NCBI GenBank assembly: GCA_000632805.1
Contig: CP007444.1
Span: forward strand, 2,108,001 to 2,172,000
Direction of reading: 5' to 3'
Length of the DNA: 64,000 nt
From: Dyella jiangningensis
GTDB taxonomy: Bacteria; Pseudomonadota; Gammaproteobacteria; Xanthomonadales; Rhodanobacteraceae
The notes beneath the pieces were generated by a model, which was given only the letters and a program-made list of their open reading frames with translations, was not told the DNA's origin and searched no databases. Both the position numbers and the translations under genes were made by a program. Positions 26,188-35,585 of this stretch are shown piece by piece. Position 1 is the stretch's first letter, and every line of letters starts with the position of its first letter.

Positions 26188-26844
26188 ATGCCAAAGTCTC
26201 GCCACTCCGCGCCACCCCAGCCGGCGCCTGCCGCGGGGTCATCGCCGCGGCGCAAGCGCGGACGTCCCGTGCAGGATGCCAACGAAGGCCTGCGCAGGGA
26301 GCTGATCGAGCAGTCGGCTCGCCTGTTCCGCGAGAAGGGCTACGGCAACACCACCGTGCGCGACATTGCCGCCGCGGCTGGCGTGCATGCGGGCAGCTGG
26401 TTCTATTACTTCAAGACCAAGCAGGACATCCTGCAGGCGGTGATCGAACACGGCCTGACGGTGGCACTCGCGGACATCGAGGCGATCGATATCGATGGCA
26501 TGCCGCCGCGTGAAGCCATGCGGCAACTCGTGCGGGCCCATCTGCATACCCTGCTCGCGCCGAACCAGGATTTCATTCCGGTCATGCTTTACGAATGGCG
26601 CTCGTTGGATGCCTCTGCACAGGAGCACATCATCGCGCTCAAGGATCGCTACGAATCGATCTGGACACGCGTGATCGGGCGGCTTCGCGCATCCGGCGAT
26701 TGGGCTCAGCCCACGCCGGTGGACCGGCTGTTGATGTTCGGCGCGCTCAACTGGACGGCCCAGTGGTACCAGGAAGGCGCCGGCATCAGCATCGATGCAC
26801 TGGCTGACCAGGCCTTGCAATTCATCCTGCGCACGTCACCTTGA
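26188..26844 (+). CDS. TetR/AcrR-family transcriptional regulator
   Basis: A 218-residue protein with an N-terminal basic, proline-rich stretch (RRKRGRPVQD) and the TetR helix-turn-helix (TTVRDIAAAAGVHAGSWFYYFKTKQDIL, about residues 50-80), followed by an all-helical ligand domain. The ATG at 26,188 is the best start after the GH92 stop, although its ribosome binding site is weak; ATG 26,158 is an alternative. It is convergent with the acyl-CoA carboxylase cluster (12-base gap). TetR proteins often regulate neighbouring fatty or branched acyl-CoA genes (as AtuR does), so it may control that cluster rather than the glycan genes. The target is inferred only. Confidence 0.87.
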   Translation: MPKSRHSAPPQPAPAAGSSPRRKRGRPVQDANEGLRRELIEQSARLFREKGYGNTTVRDIAAAAGVHAGSWFYYFKTKQDILQAVIEHGLTVALADIEAIDIDGMPPREAMRQLVRAHLHTLLAPNQDFIPVMLYEWRSLDASAQEHIIALKDRYESIWTRVIGRLRASGDWAQPTPVDRLLMFGALNWTAQWYQEGAGISIDALADQALQFILRTSP

Positions 26845-26856
26845 ACTCGGCGCCGC

Positions 26857-28854
26857 TCAGCTCGCGGCGATCTCCATCAGCACGGCACCAGGCGCTACCT
26901 GTGCGCCGACACGGGTAAACAACCCCGTCACGGCACCGGCAAAGGGCGCAGCGATGCTGTGCTCCATCTTCATCGCTTCGACCACCAACAGGCTTTGTCC
27001 GGCAAGCACGGCGTCGCCTTCGGCGACATGCAGCGCCACGACACGACCGTTCATTGGTGTAGCGATGCGCCCGTTGCCCGCCTGGCCGCCCTGGCGTTCG
27101 GGTCTGGCGTAGGTGGTGTCGATGGCGACGTGTTCAACGCCATCGAATACGAACCAGCATCCGGAATCGATCCCGGCGTAGTCGATGGCGAGGAATGTCT
27201 CGCCAAGGCGAAGCATCAGGCAATCCGCCGTTAAAGATAACACTTCGGCCTCGATGACCTCATTGTCGCTTGCCATCTCCCAGCGTTGCGGTCCGAGAGC
27301 GCGAACGCGCAAATCCACCGATTCTGCATCGAGTGCAAAGCGGCAGACAGCAGGATAGGCTCGACTGTTGTGCCAGCCTTGCAGCTCAGCGGGATACCGC
27401 CGCGACACACCACTGCGCAGATGCGTGAGCAGCACGACTGCCGCCTGGCGCACCTCGATACCAGCCGATGGGCGCTGCCGCGTCGCAGCGGGAAAATGCT
27501 GATCGATGAAGGCTGTCGACACGTCACCCGCAACGAACGCCGGATGCGTGACGCATTGATGCAGAAAGGCCCGATTCGTTCGCAGGCCAAGCAGCAGGCA
27601 GTCTTCCAGGGCCTTCGCGAGGCGCCGACACGCATCGGCGCGATCGACCCCGTGCGCCACGATCTTGGCGAGCATCGAGTCGTAGTACGGCGGCACGGTC
27701 CATCCGTCAGCCAACGCATGATCGGTGCGTACGTCGCCCGGTGCACGCCAGCGGACGACGGTTCCGCTCTGCGGCAGGAAATCCTGCCGTGGATCTTCCG
27801 CGCACAGGCGAACCTCGATGGCATGGCCGCCACGCGAGCGGCGCACATCGATCTCGGCCTGCGTCATCGGCAGCGTCTCGCCCATCGCGACGCGAAGCTG
27901 CCATTCCACCAGGTCGATGCCGAGCACGGCCTCGGTGACGGCATGCTCGACCTGCAGCCGCGTGTTCATTTCCATGAAGTAGAACGCGCCATCCGGCGCG
28001 AGCAGGAACTCCAGCGTTCCCGCGCCCACGTAGCCGATGGCACGGGTGGCCGCCACGGCCACCGCACCCATGCGTTCGCGCAGCTCGGGCGATACCGCGG
28101 GTGACGGCGATTCCTCAATCAGCTTCTGGTGCCTGCGCTGTACCGAGCAGTCGCGCTCACCCAGATGGACGATGTTGCCGTGCAGGTCGGCGAACACCTG
28201 GATCTCGATATGGCGCGGCTCAATGATGGCCTTTTCGAGTATCAGCTCGCCCGACCCAAAGGCGTTCTCCGCTTCCGAACGGGCGGAGCGCAGCGCGGCG
28301 ACGAGATGTTCCGGTCGTTCTACGTGCCGCATGCCCCGGCCACCGCCGCCCGCTGCCGCCTTGACCATCACCGGATAGCCGATGCGCGAAGCCTCCCGCA
28401 ACATGCGTGCGTCGGATACGTCCTCGCCTTCGTAACCCGGCACGCAAGGTACGCCGGCGGCGTGCATCAAGCGCTTGGCAGCGGCCTTGTTGCCCATCGC
28501 GCGAATGGTCCCCGCGGCGGGGCCGATGAAGACAAGACCAGCGTCGATGCACGCGATCGCAAACGCGTCGCTCTCCGCAAGAAAGCCATACCCGGGGTGG
28601 ACGGCTTCCGCGCCGGATCGCCGCGCCGCATCCAGCAGCGCCTCGATGTTCAGATAGGACGCCTGCGGCTGCGATGGACCGATCGGCAGCGCAAGGTCCG
28701 CCGCACGGCAATGCGGCGCATCGCGGTCAGCCTCGGCATAGACGACGATGGTGCGCATGCCCAGCCGTCGGGCGGTGCGCTGGATGCGCACGGCGATTTC
28801 GCCGCGATTGGCGATCAATACCGAGCGGAAAGCATGCGGCGTCGCCACGATCAA
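26857..28854 (-). CDS. biotin-containing acyl-CoA carboxylase alpha subunit (geranyl-/methylcrotonyl-CoA type)
   Basis: The 665-residue protein carries the biotin carboxylase N-terminal domain (VLIANRGEIAVRIQRTARRLG), ATP-grasp domain with GGGGRGMR and FMEMNTRLQVEHAVTE, a C-terminal carboxylase domain, a linker and a biotinyl domain with the biotin-lysine K629 in VEAMKMEHS. It carboxylates biotin with bicarbonate and ATP and works with the carboxyltransferase at 30,051. The start overlaps the stop of the acyl-CoA dehydrogenase gene by four bases. Sequence resembles LiuD/AtuF. The substrate (3-methylcrotonyl-CoA or geranyl-CoA) cannot be separated from domain content; the AtuA-like neighbour favours the terpene-type pathway. 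Confidence 0.88.
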   Translation of the reverse strand: MIVATPHAFRSVLIANRGEIAVRIQRTARRLGMRTIVVYAEADRDAPHCRAADLALPIGPSQPQASYLNIEALLDAARRSGAEAVHPGYGFLAESDAFAIACIDAGLVFIGPAAGTIRAMGNKAAAKRLMHAAGVPCVPGYEGEDVSDARMLREASRIGYPVMVKAAAGGGGRGMRHVERPEHLVAALRSARSEAENAFGSGELILEKAIIEPRHIEIQVFADLHGNIVHLGERDCSVQRRHQKLIEESPSPAVSPELRERMGAVAVAATRAIGYVGAGTLEFLLAPDGAFYFMEMNTRLQVEHAVTEAVLGIDLVEWQLRVAMGETLPMTQAEIDVRRSRGGHAIEVRLCAEDPRQDFLPQSGTVVRWRAPGDVRTDHALADGWTVPPYYDSMLAKIVAHGVDRADACRRLAKALEDCLLLGLRTNRAFLHQCVTHPAFVAGDVSTAFIDQHFPAATRQRPSAGIEVRQAAVVLLTHLRSGVSRRYPAELQGWHNSRAYPAVCRFALDAESVDLRVRALGPQRWEMASDNEVIEAEVLSLTADCLMLRLGETFLAIDYAGIDSGCWFVFDGVEHVAIDTTYARPERQGGQAGNGRIATPMNGRVVALHVAEGDAVLAGQSLLVVEAMKMEHSIAAPFAGAVTGLFTRVGAQVAPGAVLMEIAAS

Positions 28855-30008
28855 TCCTTCCGGTCAGGCAAGGTGTTCATGTACTTGCAGATAATGCCGA
28901 GCATGACCTCATCCGCGCCGCCGCCGATGGAGGCAAGACGGCCGTCGCGATAGAAGCGCGAGACGGGGTTGTCCCAGGTGTAGCCCATGCCGCCCCAGAA
29001 TTGCAGGCAGGTATCCGGCACGATGCGGGCGAGACGTCCCGCCTTGAGCTTGGCCATCGACGCGAGTTCCGTCACGTCCTGGCCACTGACATAGAGCTCG
29101 CACGCGCGATAGGTCAGCGCACGCAGCGCCTCCACCTCCGTCTTGAGCTCCGCCAGCTTGAAATGGACCCACTGGTTGTCGAGCACGCTGGCGCCGAACA
29201 GCTTGCGTTCGCGGGCATATTCCACCGTGGCCTCGATGCATGCCGTCAGCATCTGCAGGTTGCTCGCCGCCGCCCACATGCGCTCTTCCTGGAACTGCAG
29301 CATCTGATACGTAAAACCCCTGCCCTCGTCGCCGATGCGGTAACGCTGCGGCACGCGCACGTCGTCAAAATAGATCAGGCCGGTATCCGAGGCGTTCATG
29401 CCGAGCTTGCGGATTTTCTTGCCCACCGACACACCCTTGGTGTCCATCGGCACGATGATCAGCGACTTGTTGCGATGCGCCGCATCGTCGGACGTGTTGG
29501 CCAGCAGGCACATCCAGTCGGCCTGCAGGCTGTTGGTGATCCACATCTTGCTGCCGTTGATGATGTAGTCCGCACCATCCTTGCGCGCCCAGGTCTTAAT
29601 GGCGGCCACGTCCGAACCGGCGCCCTGCTCCGATACGCCGATGCAGGCGACGGCATCGCCGCGGATGGCCGGCGCGAGGAACTGCTTGCGCAACTCATCC
29701 GAACCGAAGCGCGCGAGCGCCGGCGTCGCCATGTCGGTCTGCACGCCAATTGCCATGGGCACGCCGGCGCAGTGGATGTGGCCAAGCGTCTCGGCCATGG
29801 CCACGGCGTAGGAGTAGTCCAGACCGAGGCCGCCGAACGCGGTCGGCTTGGCGATGCCGAGAAAACCCAGCTCGCCCATCTTCTTGAAGAGCGCCCTGGC
29901 GGGAAACATCTCCGCCGCCTCCCATGCATCGACGTGTGGATTGATCTCGCTGTCGATGAAGCGCTTGAGGCTGCGCTGCAATTCCTGGTGTTCGTGGGTG
30001 AACTGCAT
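28851..30008 (-). CDS. acyl-CoA dehydrogenase (isovaleryl-/citronellyl-CoA type)
   Basis: A 385-residue FAD enzyme of the acyl-CoA dehydrogenase family. Visible features are the N-terminal helical domain, the substrate/FAD signature ACIGVSEQGAGSDVAAIKT, KMWITNS, a C-terminal region with LQFWGGMGYTWDNPVSRFYRDGRL and IGGGADEVM. It introduces an alpha-beta double bond into a branched acyl-CoA, giving the substrate for the carboxylase encoded next to it. GGAGCG precedes the start. It lies second to last in a minus-strand operon (AtuA-like, carboxyltransferase, dehydrogenase, biotin carboxylase). AtuD or LiuA identity cannot be decided. Confidence 0.88.
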   Translation of the reverse strand: MQFTHEHQELQRSLKRFIDSEINPHVDAWEAAEMFPARALFKKMGELGFLGIAKPTAFGGLGLDYSYAVAMAETLGHIHCAGVPMAIGVQTDMATPALARFGSDELRKQFLAPAIRGDAVACIGVSEQGAGSDVAAIKTWARKDGADYIINGSKMWITNSLQADWMCLLANTSDDAAHRNKSLIIVPMDTKGVSVGKKIRKLGMNASDTGLIYFDDVRVPQRYRIGDEGRGFTYQMLQFQEERMWAAASNLQMLTACIEATVEYARERKLFGASVLDNQWVHFKLAELKTEVEALRALTYRACELYVSGQDVTELASMAKLKAGRLARIVPDTCLQFWGGMGYTWDNPVSRFYRDGRLASIGGGADEVMLGIICKYMNTLPDRKD

Positions 30009-30050
30009 GGCGCTTCGCTCCGACGGATCTTTGCGTGAGGTGAAGGTGGC

Positions 30051-31670
30051 TTACGGACGCGCAACGGCGAACTGGACGGGCCGCAATGCACGGCGGCGTG
30101 CCTCGTCGCAGACACCGAGCACGAAGGCCATGACCTTGCGGGTGTCGCGCGGATCAATCACCCCGTCATCGAGCAGCCGCCCAGAGAGGGTGAAGGCGTC
30201 CGACTGCCGCTCGAAGGTATCGACGACTTGGGCGCGCATGGCGTCGATGGCTGCCTGATCCACGGCTTGCCCCCTGCGGCCCATGCCAGCCGCCATGACG
30301 GTTGCCATGGTGTCCGCGGCCTGCTCCGCCCCCATCACGGCCGTCTTCGCGTTGGGCCAGCTGAAGCAGAAGTCCGGAAAGAACCCGCGCCCCGACATGC
30401 CATAGTTGCCTGCGCCGAACGACGCGCCGCAATGCACGGTGATGCGCGGCACCGTGGCGTTGGACATGGCCTGGATCATCTTCGAGCCATGCTTGATCAT
30501 GCCGCCCTGCTCCGAGGCCTTGCCGACGATGAAGCCCGTCGTGTTCTGCAGATAAAGCAGCGGGAGGTCGGCCTGGCAGCACGCCTGGATGAAATGCGCG
30601 GCTTTGGTCGCGCCCGCCGGATCCAACGGCCCGTTGTTGGTGATGATGCCCAGGCGCATGCCGCAGATCGCCGCATGGCCCGTCACCGTGGCGGGACCGT
30701 AGTCGGGCTTGAACTCGAGGAACTCCGAGCCATCCACGAGCCGCGCTATCACCTCGCGCATGTCAAGCGGCTTGCGATGGTCGGTCGGCGCGATGCCGAG
30801 CAGTTCCTGTGCATCGAAGCGCGGAGGCGCATACGATCGGTCGCCCGGTGGCAGGTCACGATTCCAGTCGAGCGCCGCAAGCAGCTCGCGGGCGATGCGC
30901 AATGCGTCCGCGTCGTCTTCCGCGAGATACTCGGCCTGGCCCGATTGCGTGGCATGCATCTGGGCGCCGCCCAGCTCTTCCTCGGTGGCGACTTCACCCG
31001 TGGCGGCCTTGAGCAGGGGCGGCCCTGCCAGGAACGCACGCGCCCGATCGCGCACCATGACCACGTAGTCCGACAACCCAGGCATATAGGCACCGCCGGC
31101 CGTACTGGAGCCATGCACCACGCTGATCACGGGAATGCCTGCCGCCGACAACCGCGCAAGCCAGTAGAAGATACTGCCGCCGTTGACGAACGTCTCGACG
31201 CGATACGTGAGCAGGTTGGCTCCGGCCGATTCGACCAGGTGGATGAACGGCAATTTCTGCGCAAGCGCGATTGCTTGCGCGCGCAGGAATTTCTCGACGC
31301 CCATCGGCTGCACGGCGCCCGCGTCGATGCCGGCGTCGTCCACCACGATCATCGCCCGCACGCCACGGACCCAGCCGATGCCGGCGATGAAACCACCACC
31401 GGGCACGGAGCGCTCCGGATCGGGATGATCAAGGCCAAAGCCCGCGAGCGTGGAAAGCTCAAGGAATGGCGCGCCCGCATCGAGCAGGCGACCGAGCCGT
31501 TCGCTCGGCAACAATTGTTCGCGCCGCTCGAAGCGCTCGCGGGACGCTTCGGACTTGCTCTGCGTGCGCGCCTCCAGCGCGCGTAGCCGATCGACCAGCG
31601 CGCTCACCGCGCCATGGTTCTGCCGATAGGCGTCGCTGTCTGGCGCAATGCGCGATTCAAGCGCCGGCAT
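30051..31670 (-). CDS. acyl-CoA carboxyltransferase beta subunit (geranyl-/methylcrotonyl-CoA type)
   Basis: A 539-residue crotonase-fold carboxyltransferase with N- and C-terminal CT domains. Motifs include LPFIHLVESAGANL, GSSTAGGAYMPGLSDY, QNTTGFIVGKASEQGGMIKHGSKMI and GASFGAGNYGMSGRGFFPDF...WPNAKTAVMGAEQAA. It moves the carboxyl group from biotin to an unsaturated branched acyl-CoA with the partner at 26,857. The start at 31,670 follows CCAGGAGATTTCTC; the upstream ATG at 31,754 lies close to the end of the previous gene and lacks support. AtuC or LiuB are the candidate names; residues that separate the two were not compared here. Confidence 0.87.
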   Translation of the reverse strand: MPALESRIAPDSDAYRQNHGAVSALVDRLRALEARTQSKSEASRERFERREQLLPSERLGRLLDAGAPFLELSTLAGFGLDHPDPERSVPGGGFIAGIGWVRGVRAMIVVDDAGIDAGAVQPMGVEKFLRAQAIALAQKLPFIHLVESAGANLLTYRVETFVNGGSIFYWLARLSAAGIPVISVVHGSSTAGGAYMPGLSDYVVMVRDRARAFLAGPPLLKAATGEVATEEELGGAQMHATQSGQAEYLAEDDADALRIARELLAALDWNRDLPPGDRSYAPPRFDAQELLGIAPTDHRKPLDMREVIARLVDGSEFLEFKPDYGPATVTGHAAICGMRLGIITNNGPLDPAGATKAAHFIQACCQADLPLLYLQNTTGFIVGKASEQGGMIKHGSKMIQAMSNATVPRITVHCGASFGAGNYGMSGRGFFPDFCFSWPNAKTAVMGAEQAADTMATVMAAGMGRRGQAVDQAAIDAMRAQVVDTFERQSDAFTLSGRLLDDGVIDPRDTRKVMAFVLGVCDEARRRALRPVQFAVARP

Positions 31671-31757
31671 GAGAAATCTCCTGGAGGAATAACGACGACA
31701 CCGTCCTGGCAACCAGGCGCGATGCGCCTTTCCTGTGGAAGCGTTGGAATGCATTCG

Positions 31758-33557
31758 TCATCGCCGCCACGCCTCCTGCGCCGCGGGGTGGTCGACGGGA
31801 ACGCGCACCGGCATCGAGAGCAGCACCTGCGCCATGCCCTTGCCCAACGGATCGCTGCGCAGCGATGCCATGCCCCCGCCACCGAGCGCCTGTTCGCAGA
31901 CGAAATTCATCGCATGGATGCCGGGCAGTTCGTAACGCGTGACCCGGCCGGTGACCAGGTGTGCCAGGTATGCCGCCACGGCCTCTTCGGTCAGCTGTGA
32001 CATGAGCAAAGGCAGGTCCTCAGGCCGGCGCGCGATCACGCCGATATTGGAGATATCCCCCTTGTCACCGCTGCGCGCATAGGCGAGTGCGATGAGCGGC
32101 ACCTCGCGCGTGGCTGCCGCGACCGGCAACCACGGTTCGCGCATCGCTGGCGACGGGGACTCCAGGGGCATTCCACCGTCAGGCACATTCACCGTGACGC
32201 TCTCGCCATCCGGCAGCGTCACGCGTGGTTGCACGCGCGACTTGTCGACCAGAAAGGCAAACTGCTTGATGGCGGGCACCACGCTCGGCCGCCCGCCCGC
32301 GCCCGTCGTGCCGGGCGCCCACGACGTTGCCGCGGGAGCGACTTCGCGGGCAAACAATTCCAGTGCCTGCTTATGGGCATGCGTGACCGCCAGCCACATG
32401 ACGGATTCGAATGGCGGCACCTGCGTTCGATGTGGGCCGAGCGACCAGGCCGAACCCAACGTTTCAACGTGCGTGGCGCTGTAGTCCGGCAAGCCCAGCT
32501 GACGGAACAGTCCGCGCGTGCGTTCGAGGATGGCCTCGGCCGTGCGGCGTGCCTTTCGGTCTGCATCGAAACCCACCACGGTGAGCTGCCCGTTCGCACG
32601 ATAGCCATCGGCGTAGGTGGCGCTGACCTTGTAATACGGTGTCGGCGAACGGCCGCGCGCGCCGGATACTTCCACCCGATGCTCACCCGCCTGCTGCATC
32701 GTGACTTGGGTGAAATCGCATACGACATCGGGCAACACGTAGGCCGCCGGATCGCCGATCTCGTAAAGCATCTGCTCGCCGACCGTGGCCGGCGTCACCA
32801 GGCCTCCCGTGCCTTCGGGCTTGGTCACGACGAAGCTGCCGTCACGGTGGCATTCCACCATCGGGTATCCGCTGTGCGCCCAGTCGGGCACGGCCTCCCA
32901 GTCGGTGTGCAGTCCGCCGGCACCCTGGCAGCCGCACTCGATGATGTGACCCGCGAGGCTGCCGGCCGCGAGGCGATCGTAGTCGTCTGCCGCCCAACCG
33001 AAACCATGCATCAGGGCGCCCAGCGTGACGGCACTGTCGACGCAACGCCCCGTGATGACCACCTGCGCGCCAGCATCGAGCGCGGCCTTGACTGGCAGCG
33101 CGCCGAGATAGGCATTGGCGCTGATGACCTTCTCCGGCAGCGCCTGCCCCGTCTGCAACTCGCGGACATCCTCTTGGCGCAACGCGGGCAGCAGCGGCAT
33201 GATGTCATCGCCATCCACCACCACCACGCGCACGTCCACACCGAGCTCTTCCGCGAGGTCCTTCAACGCGGCGGCGCAGCCTTGCGGGTTGACGCCGCCC
33301 GCGTTGGCGACGATGCGAATGCCCTGCGCCAGGCAATCCTTGAGCACCGCTCGCATCGCGACACCCACGAAGTCGGTCGCGTAACCGAGCGCGGGATCCT
33401 TCATGCGCGCGGAAGCCAGCAGCGACATGGTCAGCTCGGCCAGGTAGTCGAACACCAGGAAATCGATGCGCCCCGACGCAACCAGCTGCAACGGACCCGT
33501 AATGCTGTCGCCCCAGAACCCGCTCGCTCCGCCGATGACGATGGTGTCCCTGGGCAT
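31758..33557 (-). CDS. AtuA-family (DUF1446) acyclic terpene utilisation protein
   Basis: This 599-residue protein is a DUF1446/AtuA-like protein: it begins IVIGGASGFWGDSITGPLQL and shows IRIVANAGGVNPQG, VVITGRCVDSAVTLGALMHGFGW and, near the end, ALAYARSGDKGDISNIGVI, the C-terminal AtuA-linked domain. The biochemical role of AtuA is unknown, but it is encoded in the acyclic terpene (citronellol/geraniol) operon of Pseudomonas. The start at 33,557 is preceded by GCGGAGCAAC; the ORF extends 39 codons further without a binding site. It is the first gene of the cluster. No enoyl-CoA hydratase or lyase gene is present, so the pathway is incomplete in this window. Confidence 0.85.
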   Translation of the reverse strand: MPRDTIVIGGASGFWGDSITGPLQLVASGRIDFLVFDYLAELTMSLLASARMKDPALGYATDFVGVAMRAVLKDCLAQGIRIVANAGGVNPQGCAAALKDLAEELGVDVRVVVVDGDDIMPLLPALRQEDVRELQTGQALPEKVISANAYLGALPVKAALDAGAQVVITGRCVDSAVTLGALMHGFGWAADDYDRLAAGSLAGHIIECGCQGAGGLHTDWEAVPDWAHSGYPMVECHRDGSFVVTKPEGTGGLVTPATVGEQMLYEIGDPAAYVLPDVVCDFTQVTMQQAGEHRVEVSGARGRSPTPYYKVSATYADGYRANGQLTVVGFDADRKARRTAEAILERTRGLFRQLGLPDYSATHVETLGSAWSLGPHRTQVPPFESVMWLAVTHAHKQALELFAREVAPAATSWAPGTTGAGGRPSVVPAIKQFAFLVDKSRVQPRVTLPDGESVTVNVPDGGMPLESPSPAMREPWLPVAAATREVPLIALAYARSGDKGDISNIGVIARRPEDLPLLMSQLTEEAVAAYLAHLVTGRVTRYELPGIHAMNFVCEQALGGGGMASLRSDPLGKGMAQVLLSMPVRVPVDHPAAQEAWRR

Positions 33558-33845
33558 GTCAGTGCGTTGCTCCGCGTTCCTCTCGGCCGGTCTTGCGGCG
33601 TCGCGGGCCGTTCCCGCCAGAGCGATCAATCGCTGGCATCGGCCTCGATCCGCGCTGCTCGATAAGGAGTTCACGACCCTTGCTCACGCGATGCCTGCCT
33701 CGTAGGGAGAGTCGGCCCGATGGCCTGCCGGCAATACTAAATCATTTGCTTGAATAAATAACAATCGGCCGCCATTCGCAGCCGCCATTGATCAGAGCCC
33801 AGCGAGCGGCATGTCGCCGGCCCGCTTGCGAGTGATCCGGACCGC
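33558..33845. other. intergenic region, probable promoter of the AtuA cluster
   Basis: The stretch around 33,735-33,772 is markedly AT-rich compared with its surroundings (for example AATAAATAACAAT) and lies about 180 bases upstream of the AtuA-like start, a likely promoter for the minus-strand cluster. No gene is supported here. Confidence 0.4.
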
Positions 33846-34784
33846 TCAGTGCAGGTCCATGCCCGGCTGCCAGCCGCTCCTCGCGAGAAAGGCTTTGGGG
33901 TCGCTCATGGCGAGGATGTCGCTGATGGCCTGGCGCTTGTCGGCGGTATGCAAGTAATAGGATTTGGCGATGCGATAGCCGACCCAGTAGCCGATATCAC
34001 CGGGCTTGCTCAGCGTGCCGTTGTAGAGCCACTTGGAGAGATCGGTCTTGTCTTCGTCCGCCACGAAATCCGTCTCGATGTCTTTTTCGCGCCCCTTGGT
34101 CATGGCGGCGAGTTGCACATAGGAAACGCTGCCTGAAATCTGCTCGGCCACGAACTCCGCTGCACCTTCGATCAGCGATTCCTCAAGCACCGTCGGCTTG
34201 GGATCGTCATAGATCGCCGGCGCCAGCCGCGCCTGCTGCACGTGCGCATATTCATGGGCCAGCACATGCACGAAGCGGTCTTCGAGGTTGGGGTCGAGAT
34301 AGCTGATCGCGCACAAAGCCTCGATACCGATCATGACGCCGGACGCATCGGAGATACCCACGGGCTTGCCCCGCCCCACCACGATCGTTACCGGCGCCGA
34401 CTTCATCGGCGGATAAAGCTGCGCCAGTCTGGCCAACGCCACATCCAGCCGCTTGCGTACCTGGGGCAGCGTCGCCATGCAGCGCTTGGCATCCGCATAG
34501 ATCGCAGGATGTTTCTCGATGGCGGCGGCTATCGCATCAGCGGTCACCTTGCGCTCCGCAGCAAATCGATGGAGGCCGTCGGAGCCGCCATCCAGATAAT
34601 CCTTCTGAAGTTGCTGCGCCGTCGGTTGCCCCCCGGCCGCGTCGTAGACCTTGTAGAAGCGATAGACGTCTTCGATATGGACGGCCGGTGCGGAGCCCGG
34701 ATCATCACCAGGAGCTGCGTGGAGCACGCAGGACAACAAAAGGGCCACCAGCGCCGCGCAAAGGATTGTCGCCTTGTTCGCCAT
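33846..34784 (-). CDS. secreted zinc-metalloprotease-like protein (DUF2268-like)
   Basis: A 312-residue protein with an N-terminal signal sequence (ILCAALVALLLSCVLHAA) and a gluzincin-type motif H177-E178-Y-A-H181 in HVLAHEYAHVQQ. A further glutamate in LIEGAAEFVAEQI, about 40 residues later, may be the third zinc ligand. The overall pattern resembles DUF2268 putative Zn-dependent proteases. The start at 34,784 follows GAGGCAGGTG and begins the signal sequence. It could act in the periplasm or be exported, but substrate and role are not known. It is followed by AtuA-cluster genes yet separated from them by about 290 bases, so it is probably an independent unit. Confidence 0.7.
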   Translation of the reverse strand: MANKATILCAALVALLLSCVLHAAPGDDPGSAPAVHIEDVYRFYKVYDAAGGQPTAQQLQKDYLDGGSDGLHRFAAERKVTADAIAAAIEKHPAIYADAKRCMATLPQVRKRLDVALARLAQLYPPMKSAPVTIVVGRGKPVGISDASGVMIGIEALCAISYLDPNLEDRFVHVLAHEYAHVQQARLAPAIYDDPKPTVLEESLIEGAAEFVAEQISGSVSYVQLAAMTKGREKDIETDFVADEDKTDLSKWLYNGTLSKPGDIGYWVGYRIAKSYYLHTADKRQAISDILAMSDPKAFLARSGWQPGMDLH

Positions 34785-34850
34785 CACCTGCCTCGCTTCG
34801 GTTTGCCTGCGTCGACGCCCGCCTTCCACGGGCACGGGAAAGCCAGGAAC

Positions 34851-35423
34851 TCAAACGTGACCCGGCGCGCCAAGCTCCACATCCGCGGCATGGGCAACGG
34901 TATTGACTCGATCGGGATACGCAAGCCAGCGAATGGCGGCATTCAGTTCAGTCACCATGTCCCGCGCCGGGATCACGCGGTCCTCCGAGAGACGAAGATC
35001 TTCCGTGGTATGCGCGTCCTTGAGCAGGGTCAGATCGTAGCCGCGATCCAGCGCACCGTGCGCCGTGGATCGAATGCACCAGTTGGTCATGGCGCCGGCC
35101 AGCACGATATGGGTGACGCCTCGTCGCGCAAGCTCCGCCTCCAGACCGGTCTGCTCGAACGCCGAGTTGTAGCGCTTGTGGATGAGCGGCTCGTCGCTGC
35201 GAGGCTGCAGTTCGTCGACCCAGCGCCAGGCATCGGACCCCTGCTGCAACTCGTCGTCATGGTGCTGCACCCAGATCACCGGCACGCCCACCTGGCGCGC
35301 GCGGGAAACCGCGAGGTCGACGTTGCCGATCACCTTTTCCCTGTTCCACGCGGAGGCCACGATGCCGATCTGTACGTCGACGACCAATAGCGCGGCCTGG
35401 TTTCCGGAACGGACGGTTGCCAT
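34851..35423 (-). CDS. isochorismatase-family cysteine hydrolase
   Basis: A 190-residue alpha/beta hydrolase-like protein of the isochorismatase superfamily. The catalytic triad is visible as D16 (LLVVDVQ), K83 (IHKRYNSAF) and C116 (TNWCIRST). Members include isochorismatases, nicotinamidases and N-carbamoyl hydrolases; the substrate of this member cannot be assigned. The start at 35,423 follows GAGGA; the ORF continues upstream by ten codons without support. It may be cotranscribed with the zinc protease gene downstream (66-base gap), but no functional link is evident. Confidence 0.88.
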   Translation of the reverse strand: MATVRSGNQAALLVVDVQIGIVASAWNREKVIGNVDLAVSRARQVGVPVIWVQHHDDELQQGSDAWRWVDELQPRSDEPLIHKRYNSAFEQTGLEAELARRGVTHIVLAGAMTNWCIRSTAHGALDRGYDLTLLKDAHTTEDLRLSEDRVIPARDMVTELNAAIRWLAYPDRVNTVAHAADVELGAPGHV

Positions 35424-35585
35424 GGTGGATTCCTCGCACGGGACGGAATGCACGCCTGTGGTTCATGGCCCATCGTGCAGATACAGAGGCCATGGCAGCG
35501 GCGCGACATCTTCGCATGCTCACGCGCACCTTGCAGACCCTGAACGAGAGAGCCCTCCGGGAATTCACCATTTGCGCCTGTAGAG

